Notes: generated by a model not told the origin, from the letters alone. DNA of 64,000 bases from Staphylococcus pettenkoferi (GCF_026659735.1 NZ_JANSKK010000001.1:170816-234815); one strand, 5' to 3'; positions 9,541 through 20,325 are shown, counted from the stretch's first letter. A program made the numbers and translations.

Positions 9541-9627
9541 CTCGGAGTAGTGTGTGACGCCAGCGGTTATTATCAATAGCCGTTGTGACGTTGAGAACCC
9601 ACTATCCGAGAGGTGGGCGGTTTTTTT
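9541..9627 (+). ncRNA. Candidate small structured RNA with its own terminator
   Basis: Downstream of the RND gene lies a hairpin, AGCGGTTATT (9562-9571) with AATAGCCGTT (9575-9584). It closes completely only if two G-U pairs are allowed, which points to selection on plus-strand RNA. It is followed by CCCAC (9598-9602)/GTGGG (9613-9617) and seven T residues at 9621-9627. No coding frame or convincing promoter was found. It could be an independent small RNA or the processed 3' end of the RND mRNA. I do not match it to a named family. Confidence 0.5.
9595..9627 (+). terminator. Rho-independent terminator after the RND gene
   Basis: AACCCAC pairs with GTGGG(CG)GTT around a 10-nt loop, followed by T7. 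Confidence 0.88.
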
Positions 9628-9675
9628 AATGAAGTGACAGATTGAGGTTAAATTTGAGACTTTAAAAAAGAGGAC

Positions 9676-9753
9676 TAAAAAAGCTCCTTGCTAGAACGAA
9701 TTGTGAGTGATTGAACTAAAAATCATCCACAATCTCGCAGCTAACAAGAAGCT
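9676..9753 (-). terminator. Leftward terminator of the 9947-10264 gene
   Basis: On the minus strand, a 13-position stem (arms 9741-9753 and 9682-9694) closes completely if two G-U pairs are allowed, and is followed by TTTTTT (9677-9682). On the plus strand the same positions are A-C mismatches, so the structure belongs to leftward RNA. An inner stem (ATTGTG with CACAAT) extends it. It sits about 190 nt beyond the stop codon of the membrane-protein gene, leaving a long 3' untranslated stretch (9754-9946) in which I see no gene. Confidence 0.7.
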
Positions 9754-9946
9754 AATGAAATAATATATTAAGATTAATTGTAGAAGTATATAGTAGCTAA
9801 TTGGTTTCTTAGTGATTTATCTATTTGATCTGAGTTTTAACATTGAAAATTATTAAATTTAATGTTCTCCCAGACGCTTGTTGAATGTCGTTTCACTAAG
9901 CAAGAGTGGTGTAGAACATTCAAGCCACAATCGCTTTCACTTTCAT

Positions 9947-10264
9947 TTAATACATCACTATCGTTAAAATCAAGTAAATCACGAATAGGATGACAGTAAG
10001 AATGTTGAGTAAACGCACACCCTTTTTATCATGTTTACTGTGTTTGAAACCAGTGATTTCCACATTCGCCACTAGTAAGAATAGCACGACGAAGACCCAC
10101 CAGTTGGCCGCTGGGAATGAAACCGTCGTTAACGCAACGACAAATAGTAATAATAAAGCCATAATAATGCGCAATATTGTAGTGAAGATCGTCTTCATCT
10201 TAAAGATGCTAATATAAGCAACGATTAAATATAAAATAGGTAATAAAATTAAGTAAAGTTGCAT
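9947..10264 (-). CDS. Small membrane protein, four predicted segments
   Basis: A 105-residue, very hydrophobic protein with helices near 2-20, 27-46, 51-68 and 84-104. A short basic stretch, KHSKHDKKG, lies in the last loop. It has no catalytic motif that I recognise and resembles conserved staphylococcal hypothetical proteins. The minus-strand ATG follows an AAAGGAT site. The gene for a small coiled-coil protein lies 52 bp upstream on the same strand, so the two may be co-transcribed. Confidence 0.78.
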   Translation of the reverse strand: MQLYLILLPILYLIVAYISIFKMKTIFTTILRIIMALLLLFVVALTTVSFPAANWWVFVVLFLLVANVEITGFKHSKHDKKGVRLLNILTVILFVIYLILTIVMY

Positions 10265-10316
10265 GGGATGATATCCTTTCTTAAGTGATGCAAACGTTAG
10301 AATCGACGTTTGAAGA

Positions 10317-10487
10317 TTATTGTTCTTCTCTCATCTTAGCACGTACGTCTGAAATTTGTTGCTCAATGTCCTCTAACTGTTTGATGAGTGGATCTGTTTC
10401 AAGTCCAACAGATTCACGTTTATCTAAATCGTTCTGCAAACGAACGTAATCGTATTTCAATTCTTCTAATTGTGAATTTAAATCCAT
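10317..10487 (-). CDS. Small charged coiled-coil protein (56 aa)
   Basis: A short reading frame of 56 residues beginning MDLNSQLEELKYDYVRLQ and ending DVRAKMREEQ, with a TAAAGGAGT ribosome-binding site directly upstream on the minus strand. Leucine and charged residues recur in a heptad-like pattern throughout, so a coiled coil is likely. It has no domain that I recognise. It is similar to short conserved staphylococcal proteins. Strand, RBS and codon pattern support a real gene. Confidence 0.75.
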   Translation of the reverse strand: MDLNSQLEELKYDYVRLQNDLDKRESVGLETDPLIKQLEDIEQQISDVRAKMREEQ

Positions 10488-10673
10488 AAAGATACTCCTT
10501 TACTCAGTGATAATTAAATCATTCTCATATAACTTGTAACGCTAATTGCTAATCATTTGAGACTAAGCATTTCTCCATGATTATAACATGAAATAGATTG
10601 CTTCTAAACTAACTGTCATCTGTGTTAAAGTAAATCAGTATGGTAATTTCTGATATCTGAAAGAAGGGATAGT

Positions 10674-11582
10674 GTGACGCTTCAGTTTATTATAATCGTC
10701 GTCTTAATTGCACTCGGCTACTTCTTGAAACGTATGAATTTCTTTAAAGCGAACGATAGTCAAGTGCTTGCCACACTCGTGATTAATGTGACCTTGCCCT
10801 CACTCGTCATCGTTAATCTGAATAGCGCCGATTTAGATATCTCCTTATCTATTCTGCCTATTATGATGATTCTTTACGGTGTGATCGCAAAAGGGATTAT
10901 GCTCTGGCTATTCATGAAACATAATAAGCAGGTGCGAGGAACGATGGGGATGATGATAGCATCACTTAACATTGGTATCTTTGCTTATCCATTAGTGGAA
11001 GCGATCTGGCCTGACAAAGGGCTCATTTATTTCGGTATGGCTGATATTGGTGGCGCCATTGTGATGTTTGGCATCACTTATCTCGTGGGCAGTCATTACA
11101 GTAGCAATGGTCAGCCGTTTAGCTTTAAACAACTCGTAATCAGCCTAGTTAAATCTGTTCCACTCGTAACTTACGTGGTGATGTTTATCTTAAATATGAG
11201 TAACATCCATTTGCCTTCCGCGATGATTCAGTTCTTTGATGTATTAGGAAAGGCCAATATGCCACTTTCAATGATATTATTAGGCTTGATGTTGAACTTT
11301 AATATCGAGAAACATTTCTTACCCCTTGCCTGGAAGTATATCCTTTCTCATTATGCACTCGGGGTTATCGCGGGACTGCTCATTCACTTCTTCTTACCAG
11401 TGAGCGATCCGATGATTAAATCGACGCTACAAGTGGCCTGGTTGTTACCTGTTGGCGTAGCAATTATCCCATATGCACTTCAGTTTAGATATAAGACCTT
11501 GCCGCTAATCGGTATGGCGTCGAATAGTACGATATTAATCAGCATTATTATCCTCTATCTCTATCAAGCCATCGCAGTTTGA
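10674..11582 (+). CDS. AEC-family (auxin efflux carrier-like) transporter
   Basis: A 302-residue membrane protein with about ten helices in the 5+5 inverted arrangement of the AEC family. The N-terminal helix starts LQFIIIVVLIALGYFLKR, and the family's VTLPSLVI motif follows. Bacterial members move malate, malonate or other small anions; this one's substrate is not evident. The start is GTG at 10674 behind AGAAGGG. It is monocistronic, ending in the terminator at 11595. Confidence 0.9.
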   Translation: MTLQFIIIVVLIALGYFLKRMNFFKANDSQVLATLVINVTLPSLVIVNLNSADLDISLSILPIMMILYGVIAKGIMLWLFMKHNKQVRGTMGMMIASLNIGIFAYPLVEAIWPDKGLIYFGMADIGGAIVMFGITYLVGSHYSSNGQPFSFKQLVISLVKSVPLVTYVVMFILNMSNIHLPSAMIQFFDVLGKANMPLSMILLGLMLNFNIEKHFLPLAWKYILSHYALGVIAGLLIHFFLPVSDPMIKSTLQVAWLLPVGVAIIPYALQFRYKTLPLIGMASNSTILISIIILYLYQAIAV

Positions 11583-11594
11583 TGGTTAAAAATA

Positions 11595-11637
11595 AAGGTC
11601 GGAAGTACAGGGGTATGCGTCCTGCTTCCGACCTTTT
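11595..11637. terminator. Bidirectional terminator
   Basis: AAGGTCGGAAG (11595-11605) pairs perfectly with CTTCCGACCTT (11625-11635), with TTTT on the plus side and TTTATTTTT on the minus side. It serves the convergent AEC and GNAT genes. Confidence 0.92.
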
Positions 11638-11645
11638 CTACGTCA

Positions 11646-12521
11646 TTATTGAAGATTGTTAGCGACGAATTTAAATTTTTTATACTCGTTATTAACCACG
11701 AAACCAAGTTCGTTAAAGCGTTCGACCAGCTTACTATTTTTACTTCGAATTTTAAAGTAGACTTTTTTCAGCTCATAGTGTGTAAAAGCAAAATGTAGGA
11801 CATATTTCAATAAGTCAAACGCAATACCTTTAAAGCGGTAATCGCGATGACTCGTGAAATATTTGATCTCTGCGATGCGATTGTTAGGGTTCACTTGAAG
11901 ATAAACGTACCCTTTTAACAAACCTTCAGACATATAGATAAACAAACGGTTATACTCATCCAATGCGTCTACGATGTCCTCTGCACTCATTTCTGCTCGC
12001 TTAAAGGCTTTGTCATGTAGTTTGCGAAACGCTCTAAAGTAAGCCTTGTGATATTCAGTAATTGTAGGATGGGATGATGCGAGTGCTTCGGATTGTTCAG
12101 GGTAAGCTTCTAAGTAATAATCTGTAAAGTTGTAAGCGACGTCCATCGCTTTCATTTCACGTGCATACGTTTGAGTTTGCGCTTCATAAGAGAAATTGAA
12201 ATTCGCTTCAGGTGGTTGCGCTTGATACATGCGTTTAAACAGAGCATCTTGATCTTCAATTGACAAAGTGTAACCTGTTTGAACGATAGGGCCGATGACT
12301 TTAAAGCGTTGGGTATCATATGTAAAAGCAAAGAGGACGGCTTTGATGTCATCATCTTCGACTAGCGCAAAGACACCTGGATTGTCTATCGCTTGTTCAA
12401 GCATTTGATTGATGTGTGCATGTTCTTGAGGAAGTTTATAAAGGTATGACGTCTTGTTATAATCTGCATGTTCGATAAAGTTGAGTATGGTCTGAGTATC
12501 AGTGAGTTGAATTATATTCAT
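11646..12521 (-). CDS. GNAT-family acetyltransferase-like protein
   Basis: A 291-residue soluble protein. The C-terminal part (about 150-285) has GNAT features: a strand GLLKGYVYLQV, a loop RDYRFKGIAFDLLKYVLHFA in the acetyl-CoA position, and VYFKIRSKNSKLVERFNELGF near the end, where GNAT proteins place the last strand-helix. The classical Q/RxxGxG/A loop is imperfect (YRFKGIA). The N-terminal half may be a degenerate second GNAT fold. The acceptor substrate is unknown. It is monocistronic and divergent from topB. Confidence 0.82.
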   Translation of the reverse strand: MNIIQLTDTQTILNFIEHADYNKTSYLYKLPQEHAHINQMLEQAIDNPGVFALVEDDDIKAVLFAFTYDTQRFKVIGPIVQTGYTLSIEDQDALFKRMYQAQPPEANFNFSYEAQTQTYAREMKAMDVAYNFTDYYLEAYPEQSEALASSHPTITEYHKAYFRAFRKLHDKAFKRAEMSAEDIVDALDEYNRLFIYMSEGLLKGYVYLQVNPNNRIAEIKYFTSHRDYRFKGIAFDLLKYVLHFAFTHYELKKVYFKIRSKNSKLVERFNELGFVVNNEYKKFKFVANNLQ

Positions 12522-12652
12522 ATCAATGGCCTCCGTATGAGTTTGATATTGCGTAATCTTGGGTTCTTACTTAACCTTATTATATGTAGAAACGGCTAAC
12601 GTATCAAATCGACGTGTTACAATAGACTAACTAGACGAGAAAGGAAAGAGTT

Positions 12653-14791
12653 ATGAAATCATTAATATTAGCAGAGAAGCCTTCTGTAGGTAAAGATATT
12701 GCACAGGCTTTACATATCGATCAACAGCGTAAAGGTTACTTCGAGAATAAAAAATATATCGTTACGTGGGCATTGGGACATCTTGTGACGAATGCTACAC
12801 CAGAACAGTACGATAAGAGCTGGAAAGAATGGCGTTTGCAAGATTTGCCTATCATCCCTAAATATATGAAATCTATCGTTATACCGAAGACGAAACACCA
12901 ATTTAACACGGTGAAATCTTTGCTGACGCGTAAAGATGTGAAAGACATTATTATCGCTACAGATGCAGGACGTGAAGGAGAACTTGTAGCACGTTTGATT
13001 CTGGATAAAGTTAACAATAAAAAGCCAATTAAGCGTTTATGGGTAAGTTCTGTAACACGTAAAGCTATTCAAGAAGGGTTCAAGCATTTACAGGATGGGC
13101 GCAAATATAATTCGCTGTATCGAGCGGCACTTGCTCGTAGCGAAGCGGATTGGATTGTAGGTATCAATGCGACACGTGCACTGACTACGAAATACGATGC
13201 ACAACTTTCACTCGGTCGTGTACAGACACCTACGATTCAACTCATTCAAACGCGACAAGAACAGATTAATCACTTTCAACCTCAAGAATATTTCACGTTA
13301 AGTGCGCGAATTAACGGAGCTGACTTCAAATGTGAACAACCGCGCAACATTTCTGAAAAAGTGCAGTTGCAATCACTCATTCAACAATTGAAAGGGCAGC
13401 AGGCGAAGGTTGTAAAGGTGAATGAGAAACAGAAGAAATCTTATCCGCAGCATTTATTTAGTTTAACGGATTTACAAGAAGCAGCGTACAAACGCTATCG
13501 TTTCACTGCTAAAGAAACATTGAATACGCTTCAGAATCTCTATGAGCGTCACAAACTAGTCACGTACCCTCGTTCAGATTCAAATTATTTAACGGATGAT
13601 ATGTTAGGTACGTTAAAGGAGCGTTTAGAAGCGGTGATGCCAACGTCGCTTAAACCGCATGCGAAAGTTTGTCGTCAGACGCATTACACTCAGAAGAGCC
13701 GTTTTATTAATAATAGTAAGGTGTCAGACCACCACGCCATCATTCCAACTGAGGTGCGTGTAGATTTGAATGCTTTGTCGGCGAGAGAACAGAAACTTTA
13801 TATGCTTGTGGCTGAACGTTTCGTTGAGAACTTACTTCCACCAGAGCGCTATAGCCAGCTTACAGTTACTGTACAAATTGGTGAGCATCCTTTCGTTTTC
13901 AAAGAGCGTGTGACTCAGGAGTTAGGGTATAAAGCAGTCAGTCAGGGAGATAAAGCGGTTGCGTCGTCCACTGTGCATTTTACTCAAGGGAAAGATTATT
14001 CTGTCACAGACTTTAATATTCACAGCCATCATACTGAGCCGCCTGAATACTTTAATGAAGGTAGTTTGTTAAAAGCGATGGAGAATCCTCAGAAATATGT
14101 TGATGTGCAGAACAAGAAGCATGCTGAAACGTTGAAGTCTACTGGAGGTATCGGTACAGTAGCTACGCGTGCAGATATTATAGAGAAATTATTTAACATG
14201 AATGCGATTACGCAAAATAATGGAAAGATTAAAGTGACGAGCAAAGGAAAACAAATTCTTGAATTGGCACCTCAACAGTTAACTTCTCCGATTATGACGG
14301 CGGAGTGGGAGGATAAGTTGAGCCAAATTGAGCGTGGGCATTACAATGCAGGTCAGTTCATGAAGGAAATGAAAGCTTTCACTCAAGAAATCGTAGCTGA
14401 GATTAAGGGCAGCGAGCAAAAATATAAACACGATAATCTAACTACCACTGAATGTCCGACGTGTGGGAAGTTTATGATTAAAGTGAAGACGAAACATGGG
14501 CAGATGTTAGCGTGCTCAGATCCCGCTTGTAAGACGAAGAAGAATGTGCAACAGAAGACGAATGCGCGTTGTCCGAACTGTAAGAAGAAATTGACGCGCT
14601 TTGGTAGAGGGAAACAAGCTGTTTATCGTTGTGTCTGTGGCCATAGTGAAACACAAGCACAGATGGATCAACGTCATAAAAATAAAAAGACAGACCGAGT
14701 ATCTAAGAAAGATATGAAGAAATATATGGGTAAAGACGAATCGATGCAGAATAACCCGTTCGCAGATGCGCTCAAAGATTTGAAATTATAG
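12653..14791 (+). CDS. topB: DNA topoisomerase III (type IA)
   Basis: TopB cuts and passes one DNA strand and helps resolve recombination and replication intermediates. The 712-residue protein begins with a TOPRIM domain ([17 protein letters not shown]), with the metal site in DAGREGE at 104-110. The active-site tyrosine is Y305 in [12 protein letters not shown]. The C-terminus has cysteine pairs typical of a zinc-ribbon tail (CPTCGKFM, then CSDPACK; CPNCKKK, then CVCGH). The start follows GAAAGGAAAGAG. Confidence 0.97.
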   Translation: MKSLILAEKPSVGKDIAQALHIDQQRKGYFENKKYIVTWALGHLVTNATPEQYDKSWKEWRLQDLPIIPKYMKSIVIPKTKHQFNTVKSLLTRKDVKDIIIATDAGREGELVARLILDKVNNKKPIKRLWVSSVTRKAIQEGFKHLQDGRKYNSLYRAALARSEADWIVGINATRALTTKYDAQLSLGRVQTPTIQLIQTRQEQINHFQPQEYFTLSARINGADFKCEQPRNISEKVQLQSLIQQLKGQQAKVVKVNEKQKKSYPQHLFSLTDLQEAAYKRYRFTAKETLNTLQNLYERHKLVTYPRSDSNYLTDDMLGTLKERLEAVMPTSLKPHAKVCRQTHYTQKSRFINNSKVSDHHAIIPTEVRVDLNALSAREQKLYMLVAERFVENLLPPERYSQLTVTVQIGEHPFVFKERVTQELGYKAVSQGDKAVASSTVHFTQGKDYSVTDFNIHSHHTEPPEYFNEGSLLKAMENPQKYVDVQNKKHAETLKSTGGIGTVATRADIIEKLFNMNAITQNNGKIKVTSKGKQILELAPQQLTSPIMTAEWEDKLSQIERGHYNAGQFMKEMKAFTQEIVAEIKGSEQKYKHDNLTTTECPTCGKFMIKVKTKHGQMLACSDPACKTKKNVQQKTNARCPNCKKKLTRFGRGKQAVYRCVCGHSETQAQMDQRHKNKKTDRVSKKDMKKYMGKDESMQNNPFADALKDLKL

Positions 14792-14897
14792 TTAGAAGCA
14801 GTTTGAAATCTTAGAAAAAATTGCTGACGGTTATTGTAATATCAACGTTTTAGTATTAAACTGTTAGAGTATTTGTGTAATAAAAGGAGAACTTACA

Positions 14898-16232
14898 GTG
14901 AAAAAATACTTTGGTTTTCAAGAACATGGGACGAACTTCAAAAGAGAAATTCTCGGTGGATTAACGACCTTTCTCAGCATGGCTTACATCTTAGCGGTCA
15001 ACCCACAAGTGTTGAGCCTTGCTGGCGTTAAAGGTGTATCTGATAGCATGAAGATGGACCAAGGCGCTATTTTCGTGGCGACAGCCTTAGCTGCCTTCGT
15101 CGGTTCTTTATTTATGGGGCTGATTGCTAGATATCCAATAGGGCTAGCTCCTGGTATGGGGCTGAACGCCTTCTTTGCTTTTACCGTAGTCCTAACGATG
15201 GGCATTCCTTGGCAAGTCGGCTTGACTGGCGTGCTTTGCTCCGGTATCTTCTTTGCGATACTGACAGTGACCGGTTTACGTGAAATTATCATCAATGCCA
15301 TTCCTTATCAGATGAAGATGGCAGTATCGGCAGGTATAGGTTTATTTATTACTTTCGTCGGCTTACAAAGTTCTGGGATTATCACTAAGAACGATTCCAC
15401 ACTCGTCACTTTAGGACAACTTACAGATGGAGCCGTATTACTAGCGATATTTGGAATCATCATTACGGTCATTCTATATGCCTTGAAAGTACCTGGCGCG
15501 ATATTCATCGGTATGGTCATTACTTCTATTGCAGGTATGATCACAGGTCAGATACATACACCAACAAGTATCGTAGGTAAAATTCCTAGTATCGAACCTA
15601 CCTTTGGTGCGGCATTTGATGCCTTTAAGGATCCAGGACAATTGTTCTCAGTCCAATTCTTAATAGTCATCCTGACGTTCTTATTTATTGATTTCTTTGA
15701 TACAGCAGGTACGCTCGTAGCAGTAGCAACGCAAGCAGGCATTATGAAAGACAACAAACTGCCACGTGCAGGACGTGCATTGTTCTCTGACTCATTAGCG
15801 ACAATCGTAGGTGCGATCTTTGGTACTACAACGACAACTTCTTATATCGAGTCAAGTTCAGGCGTAGCAGTAGGCGCGCGTACAGGTTTCGCTAGTGTAG
15901 TTACGGGATTCTGTTTCTTGTTAGCAATATTCTTTAGTCCATTAATGGCCGTCGTTACGAGTGCAGTGACGACACCTGCACTTGTGGTGGTAGGTGTGCT
16001 TATGGCGGCAAACTTTGCTGAAATCAATTGGAAACAGTTTGAGATTGCAGTGCCGGCATTTGTGACGATTATCATGATGCCACTCTCATATTCCATTGCG
16101 ACAGGGATTGCATGTGGCTTTATCTTCTATCCGATTACGATGTTGATCACTAAAAAGCATAAACAAATTCATCCGATTATGTATGTACTCATGATTCTCT
16201 TTATTCTTTATTTCGTGTTTGTACATGGATAA
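14898..16232 (+). CDS. pbuG: NCS2-family purine (guanine/hypoxanthine) permease
   Basis: A 444-residue permease of the AzgA/PbuG branch of the nucleobase-cation symporter family, with about 14 membrane segments. Family signatures include GLAPGMGLNAFFAFTVV near residue 90 and FIDFFDTAGTLVAVATQAG near residue 265. It is expected to import guanine or hypoxanthine across the cytoplasmic membrane. No purine riboswitch is visible in the 106 bp upstream. The start follows AAAAGGAGAA. Confidence 0.9.
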   Translation: MKKYFGFQEHGTNFKREILGGLTTFLSMAYILAVNPQVLSLAGVKGVSDSMKMDQGAIFVATALAAFVGSLFMGLIARYPIGLAPGMGLNAFFAFTVVLTMGIPWQVGLTGVLCSGIFFAILTVTGLREIIINAIPYQMKMAVSAGIGLFITFVGLQSSGIITKNDSTLVTLGQLTDGAVLLAIFGIIITVILYALKVPGAIFIGMVITSIAGMITGQIHTPTSIVGKIPSIEPTFGAAFDAFKDPGQLFSVQFLIVILTFLFIDFFDTAGTLVAVATQAGIMKDNKLPRAGRALFSDSLATIVGAIFGTTTTTSYIESSSGVAVGARTGFASVVTGFCFLLAIFFSPLMAVVTSAVTTPALVVVGVLMAANFAEINWKQFEIAVPAFVTIIMMPLSYSIATGIACGFIFYPITMLITKKHKQIHPIMYVLMILFILYFVFVHG

Positions 16233-16237
16233 TTAAA

Positions 16238-16288
16238 AAGGGTTTAGGTCTAACAACTTTGTTGTTGAACCTAAACCCTATTTTTATT
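16238..16288. terminator. Bidirectional terminator after the purine permease
   Basis: GGGTTTAGGT (16240-16249) pairs with ACCTAAACCC (16269-16278), with an inner AACAAC/GTTGTT stem. T-tracts lie on both sides. Confidence 0.92.
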
Positions 16289-16420
16289 TGTCTGAGATAG
16301 TAAAAAGAGAATAGTATATGTGAACATAAAATCTCCTTAGCATTATCTCAGGCTCTAATTTTATGTTTCGATTGAGTTACTTCATCTTAAAGGTAACATC
16401 TTACGAGCTGATAATTTTAC

Positions 16421-16798
16421 TTAATGACGTTTTTCATCATTATAAATTGTCTTAGCATGACGGTTCGGAATATAAACAGGTGCTGAGAACACTATAAATA
16501 GGAAGAAAATCATCAAGAAGAATAGAATCCAATGTGTAATCAACCCTACGATAGGGATGATCGCAATAATCGAACCGATAAGACCAATAAATGGAATGAT
16601 TGCCATAGGTTTTATTGAATTCTGACGATCAGCAAGTAATATGATTAGAACGACTGCATATAAGAATGCGTTAAAGAAGAGTGGGGACCAGCCACCGTGA
16701 ACGATAATGAGTCCTCCTAAAAATGGGATACCGTACACGCATTCATCTATAATAAGGATAATGAGTATAATTAGTGTTAATCGCACACCATTTCTCAT
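16421..16798 (-). CDS. Conserved membrane protein, four segments
   Basis: A 125-residue protein with four hydrophobic stretches (near 7-28, 36-55, 63-80 and 84-105) and a basic C-terminal tail (PNRHAKTIYNDEKRH). It starts at ATG behind AAAGGTGG on the minus strand. I recognise no functional motif. It is divergent from the S10 operon, separated by the ribosomal promoter region. Confidence 0.75.
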   Translation of the reverse strand: MRNGVRLTLIILIILIIDECVYGIPFLGGLIIVHGGWSPLFFNAFLYAVVLIILLADRQNSIKPMAIIPFIGLIGSIIAIIPIVGLITHWILFFLMIFFLFIVFSAPVYIPNRHAKTIYNDEKRH

Positions 16799-16913
16799 TA
16801 ATTATTAACCACCTTTGTAATATTCTTACCTATAATATACCATATTAAAAAAGAATATTAGAGCGATACGAAGTCTGATAAGGTGAATCTTAGAAAAAAT
16901 CCTGGAAAAGGTG

Positions 16914-16942
16914 TTGAAGTACGCTCTAATATACAGTACAAT
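16914..16942 (+). promoter_or_regulatory. Upstream candidate promoter of the S10 operon
   Basis: TTGAAG (16914-16919), 17 bp, TACAAT (16937-16942): a good sigma-A arrangement, 77 bp upstream of a second one. Confidence 0.65.
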
Positions 16943-16990
16943 AACAGGGTATGTGTTAGACAAAAAGTTTAATTAAAGGTAAGCGAAAGC

Positions 16991-17019
16991 TTGATAAATC
17001 AACGCATTTCGTGTATTAT
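16991..17019 (+). promoter_or_regulatory. Downstream candidate promoter of the S10 operon
   Basis: TTGATA (16991-16996), 17 bp, TATTAT (17014-17019): a strong sigma-A promoter. Transcription would begin near 17027, giving a leader of about 130 nt before rpsJ. Confidence 0.78.
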
Positions 17020-17026
17020 ATCTAAT

Positions 17027-17466
<440 letters not shown>

Positions 17467-17493
17467 TAGATAACTATAGGAGGTGGACTTTCG

Positions 17494-18156
17494 ATGACCA
17501 AAGGAATCTTAGGAAGAAAGATTGGGATGACACAAGTATTCGGAGAAAACGGTGACTTAATCCCAGTAACAGTAGTAGAAGCAGGACAAAACGTTGTCCT
17601 TCAAAAGAAAACTGAAGAGGTTGACGGTTATAATGCAATCCAAGTAGGTTTTGAAGATAAACAAGGATACAAAAAAGGACGTAAATCAAACAAATTTGCG
17701 AACAAACCAGCTGAAGGTCACGCTAAGAAAGCTGACACAGCACCTAAGCGCTTCATTCGTGAATTCAGAAACGTTAACGTTGATGAATACGAAGTAGGTC
17801 AAGAAGTCTCAGTAGATACATTTGAAACTGGCGATGTAATTGATGTAACAGGCGTATCTAAAGGTAAAGGTTTCCAAGGTGCTATCAAACGCCATAACCA
17901 AGGACGTGGACCAAGTTCACACGGTTCTCACTTCCACAGATCACCTGGTTCAGTAGGTATGGCATCTGACGCATCTAAAGTATTCAAAGGTCAAAAAATG
18001 CCAGGTCGCATGGGCGGCAATACAGTTACAGTACAAAACTTAGAAGTAGTTCAAGTTGATACTGACAATAACGTAATCCTAGTTAAAGGTAACGTACCAG
18101 GCCCTAAAAAAGGATTCGTAGAAATCACAACTTCAATTAAAAAAGGTAATAAATAA
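17494..18156 (+). CDS. rplC: Large ribosomal subunit protein uL3
   Basis: A 220-residue uL3, an early assembly protein whose long loop reaches the peptidyl-transferase centre. The loop is seen around 130-155 ([19 protein letters not shown], then RSPGSVG). This is the region where linezolid or tiamulin resistance changes occur in staphylococci; I see nothing obviously unusual in it. It starts 27 bp after rpsJ behind AGGAGGTGG. Confidence 0.98.
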   Translation: MTKGILGRKIGMTQVFGENGDLIPVTVVEAGQNVVLQKKTEEVDGYNAIQVGFEDKQGYKKGRKSNKFANKPAEGHAKKADTAPKRFIREFRNVNVDEYEVGQEVSVDTFETGDVIDVTGVSKGKGFQGAIKRHNQGRGPSSHGSHFHRSPGSVGMASDASKVFKGQKMPGRMGGNTVTVQNLEVVQVDTDNNVILVKGNVPGPKKGFVEITTSIKKGNK

Positions 18157-18182
18157 TAACGGACGAAAGGAGGAAATGCATA

Positions 18183-18806
18183 ATGGCTAATTATGATGTA
18201 GTAAAAGTAGACGGATCTAAATCAGGTTCAGTTGAATTAAATGATGCAGTATTTGCAATCGAACCAAACAACGATGTTCTTTTCGAAGCTATCAATTTAC
18301 AACGCGCTTCATTACGCCAAGGTACGCACTCTGTAAAGAATCGTTCTGAAGTAAGAGGCGGTGGCCGTAAACCATGGAGACAAAAAGGTACAGGACGTGC
18401 ACGTCAAGGTACTATCAGAGCTCCACAATGGCGCGGTGGTGGTATCGTATTCGGACCAACACCAAGAAGCTATAGCTACAAGATGCCTAAGAAAATGCGT
18501 CGTTTAGCTTTACGTTCAGCATTATCTTACAAAGTACAAGAAAATGGATTCACAGTAGTAGATGCATTCAACTTTGATGCACCAAAAACTAAAGAATTCA
18601 AAAACGTACTTACTAATTTAGAACAACCTAAGAAAGTATTAGTAGTAGTTGAAGGCGAAGATGTAAACGTTGAATTATCAGCACGCAACATCCCTGGCGT
18701 TCAAGTTACTACAGCTGAAGGTTTAAACGTATTAGATATCTCAAGCGCTGACAGTGTAATCATTACTGAAGCAGCTGCGAAAAAAGTTGAGGAGGTGCTC
18801 GGATAA
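18183..18806 (+). CDS. rplD: Large ribosomal subunit protein uL4
   Basis: A 207-residue uL4, lining the peptide exit tunnel. The tunnel loop near residues 60-80 reads [18 protein letters not shown], the macrolide-sensitive wild-type pattern. In some bacteria uL4 represses its own operon; whether that happens here is unknown. Its TAA overlaps the ATG of rplW by one base. Confidence 0.98.
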   Translation: MANYDVVKVDGSKSGSVELNDAVFAIEPNNDVLFEAINLQRASLRQGTHSVKNRSEVRGGGRKPWRQKGTGRARQGTIRAPQWRGGGIVFGPTPRSYSYKMPKKMRRLALRSALSYKVQENGFTVVDAFNFDAPKTKEFKNVLTNLEQPKKVLVVVEGEDVNVELSARNIPGVQVTTAEGLNVLDISSADSVIITEAAAKKVEEVLG

Positions 18807-19081
18807 TGGAAGCAAGAGATGTTATTAAGCGCCCCGTAATCACTGAGAAATCATCTGCAGCAATGGCAGAAGATAAATATACATTCGACGTTGCGACTAC
18901 TGCTAACAAGACGCAAGTTAAGATTGCAGTTGAAGAAATCTTCGATGTAAAAGTAGACAAAGTGAATATCATTAACTATAAACCTAAGAAGAAACGTATG
19001 GGACGTTATCAAGGTTACACTAACAAACGCCGTGTAGCTATCGTTAAATTATCAGAAGGATCAATCGATCTATTCAACTAA
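18806..19081 (+). CDS. rplW: Large ribosomal subunit protein uL23
   Basis: A 91-residue uL23, which sits at the tunnel exit and docks trigger factor and SRP. It begins [15 protein letters not shown], the usual N-terminus. The start overlaps the rplD stop (TAATG). GAGGTG inside the end of rplD serves as ribosome-binding site, implying coupled translation. Confidence 0.97.
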   Translation: MEARDVIKRPVITEKSSAAMAEDKYTFDVATTANKTQVKIAVEEIFDVKVDKVNIINYKPKKKRMGRYQGYTNKRRVAIVKLSEGSIDLFN

Positions 19082-19112
19082 AAATAAGTTACCAATAAGG
19101 AGGTAAGCGACA

Positions 19113-19952
19113 ATGGCTCTTAAAAAATATAAGCCAATAACAAATGGTCGTCGTAATATGACTACGTTAGACTTCGCTGAAATTACGAAGACTAAACCTG
19201 AAAAGTCATTATTACAGCCGCTACCGAAAAGAGCGGGACGTAACAACCAAGGTAAAATGACAGTACGCCATCATGGTGGCGGACATAAACGTCAATACCG
19301 TGTTATCGATTTTAAACGTAACAAAGACGGAATCACTGCTAAAGTTGATTCAATTCAATATGATCCAAACCGTTCAGCAAACATTGCATTACTTGTTTAC
19401 GCTGATGGTGAAAAACGCTACATTCTTGCTCCAAGAAACTTAAAAGTAGGACAAGAAGTAGAAAGTGGCGAAAATGCAGATATCAAAGTAGGTAACGCAT
19501 TACCACTTCAATTCATTCCAGTAGGTACAGTAATTCACAATATCGAACTTAAACCAGGTAAAGGTGGACAACTTGCTCGTTCAGCTGGTGCAAACGCACA
19601 AGTACTTGGTAAAGAAGGTAAATACGTACTTATCCGCTTAAAATCAGGTGAAGTACGCATGATCCTTTCAACTTGCCGTGCTACGATTGGTCAAGTTGGT
19701 AACCTTCAACACGAACTTGTTAACGTTGGTAAAGCAGGTCGCTCAAGATGGAAAGGTATCCGTCCAACAGTTCGTGGTTCTGTAATGAACCCTAACGATC
19801 ACCCTCACGGTGGTGGTGAAGGCCGTGCTCCAATCGGTATGCCATCTCCAATGTCACCTTGGGGTAAACCAACGCTTGGTAAGAAAACACGTCGCGGTAA
19901 AAAATCATCTGATAAATTTATCGTTCGTAGACGTAAGAAGAAGAAAAAATAA
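19113..19952 (+). CDS. rplB: Large ribosomal subunit protein uL2
   Basis: A 279-residue uL2, needed for subunit association and peptidyl-transferase activity. The conserved C-terminal segment [20 protein letters not shown], with its functional histidine, is present, followed by a very basic tail. It starts behind TAAGGAGG. Confidence 0.98.
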   Translation: MALKKYKPITNGRRNMTTLDFAEITKTKPEKSLLQPLPKRAGRNNQGKMTVRHHGGGHKRQYRVIDFKRNKDGITAKVDSIQYDPNRSANIALLVYADGEKRYILAPRNLKVGQEVESGENADIKVGNALPLQFIPVGTVIHNIELKPGKGGQLARSAGANAQVLGKEGKYVLIRLKSGEVRMILSTCRATIGQVGNLQHELVNVGKAGRSRWKGIRPTVRGSVMNPNDHPHGGGEGRAPIGMPSPMSPWGKPTLGKKTRRGKKSSDKFIVRRRKKKKK

Positions 19953-20018
19953 TTCTAAAAACTTATTAGTGTGTGCGGCGTAATCGCTGCACGCCATAAT
20001 AAGAAGGGAGGCGCCAAA

Positions 20019-20297
20019 ATGGCTCGTAGTATTAAAAAAGGACCTTTTGTCGATGATCACTTAATGAAAAAAGTTGAAGCGCAAAGCGGTAATGACAAAA
20101 AGCAAGTAATCAAAACTTGGTCACGTCGTTCAACTATTTTCCCTAACTTTATCGGTCACACATTCGCAGTACATGACGGTCGTAAACACGTACCTGTATA
20201 TGTTGTCGAAGACATGGTTGGTCATAAATTAGGTGAATTCGCACCAACTCGTACTTTCAAAGGTCACGCAGCAGACGATAAAAAAACAAGAAGATAA
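20019..20297 (+). CDS. rpsS: Small ribosomal subunit protein uS19
   Basis: uS19 of 92 residues, in the 30S head near the A-site finger. The open frame extends upstream to 19971. However, AAGGGAGG directly precedes the ATG at 20019, and [14 protein letters not shown] is the normal N-terminus, so that start is chosen. Confidence 0.97.
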   Translation: MARSIKKGPFVDDHLMKKVEAQSGNDKKQVIKTWSRRSTIFPNFIGHTFAVHDGRKHVPVYVVEDMVGHKLGEFAPTRTFKGHAADDKKTRR

Positions 20298-20325
20298 TAT
20301 CTAACAAGTAGAGGAGGACAATCCA

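Noticed and set aside
14792..14897. Purine riboswitch before the purine permease
   Set aside because: The interval is only 106 bp, and none of the conserved aptamer loop sequences is recognisable.
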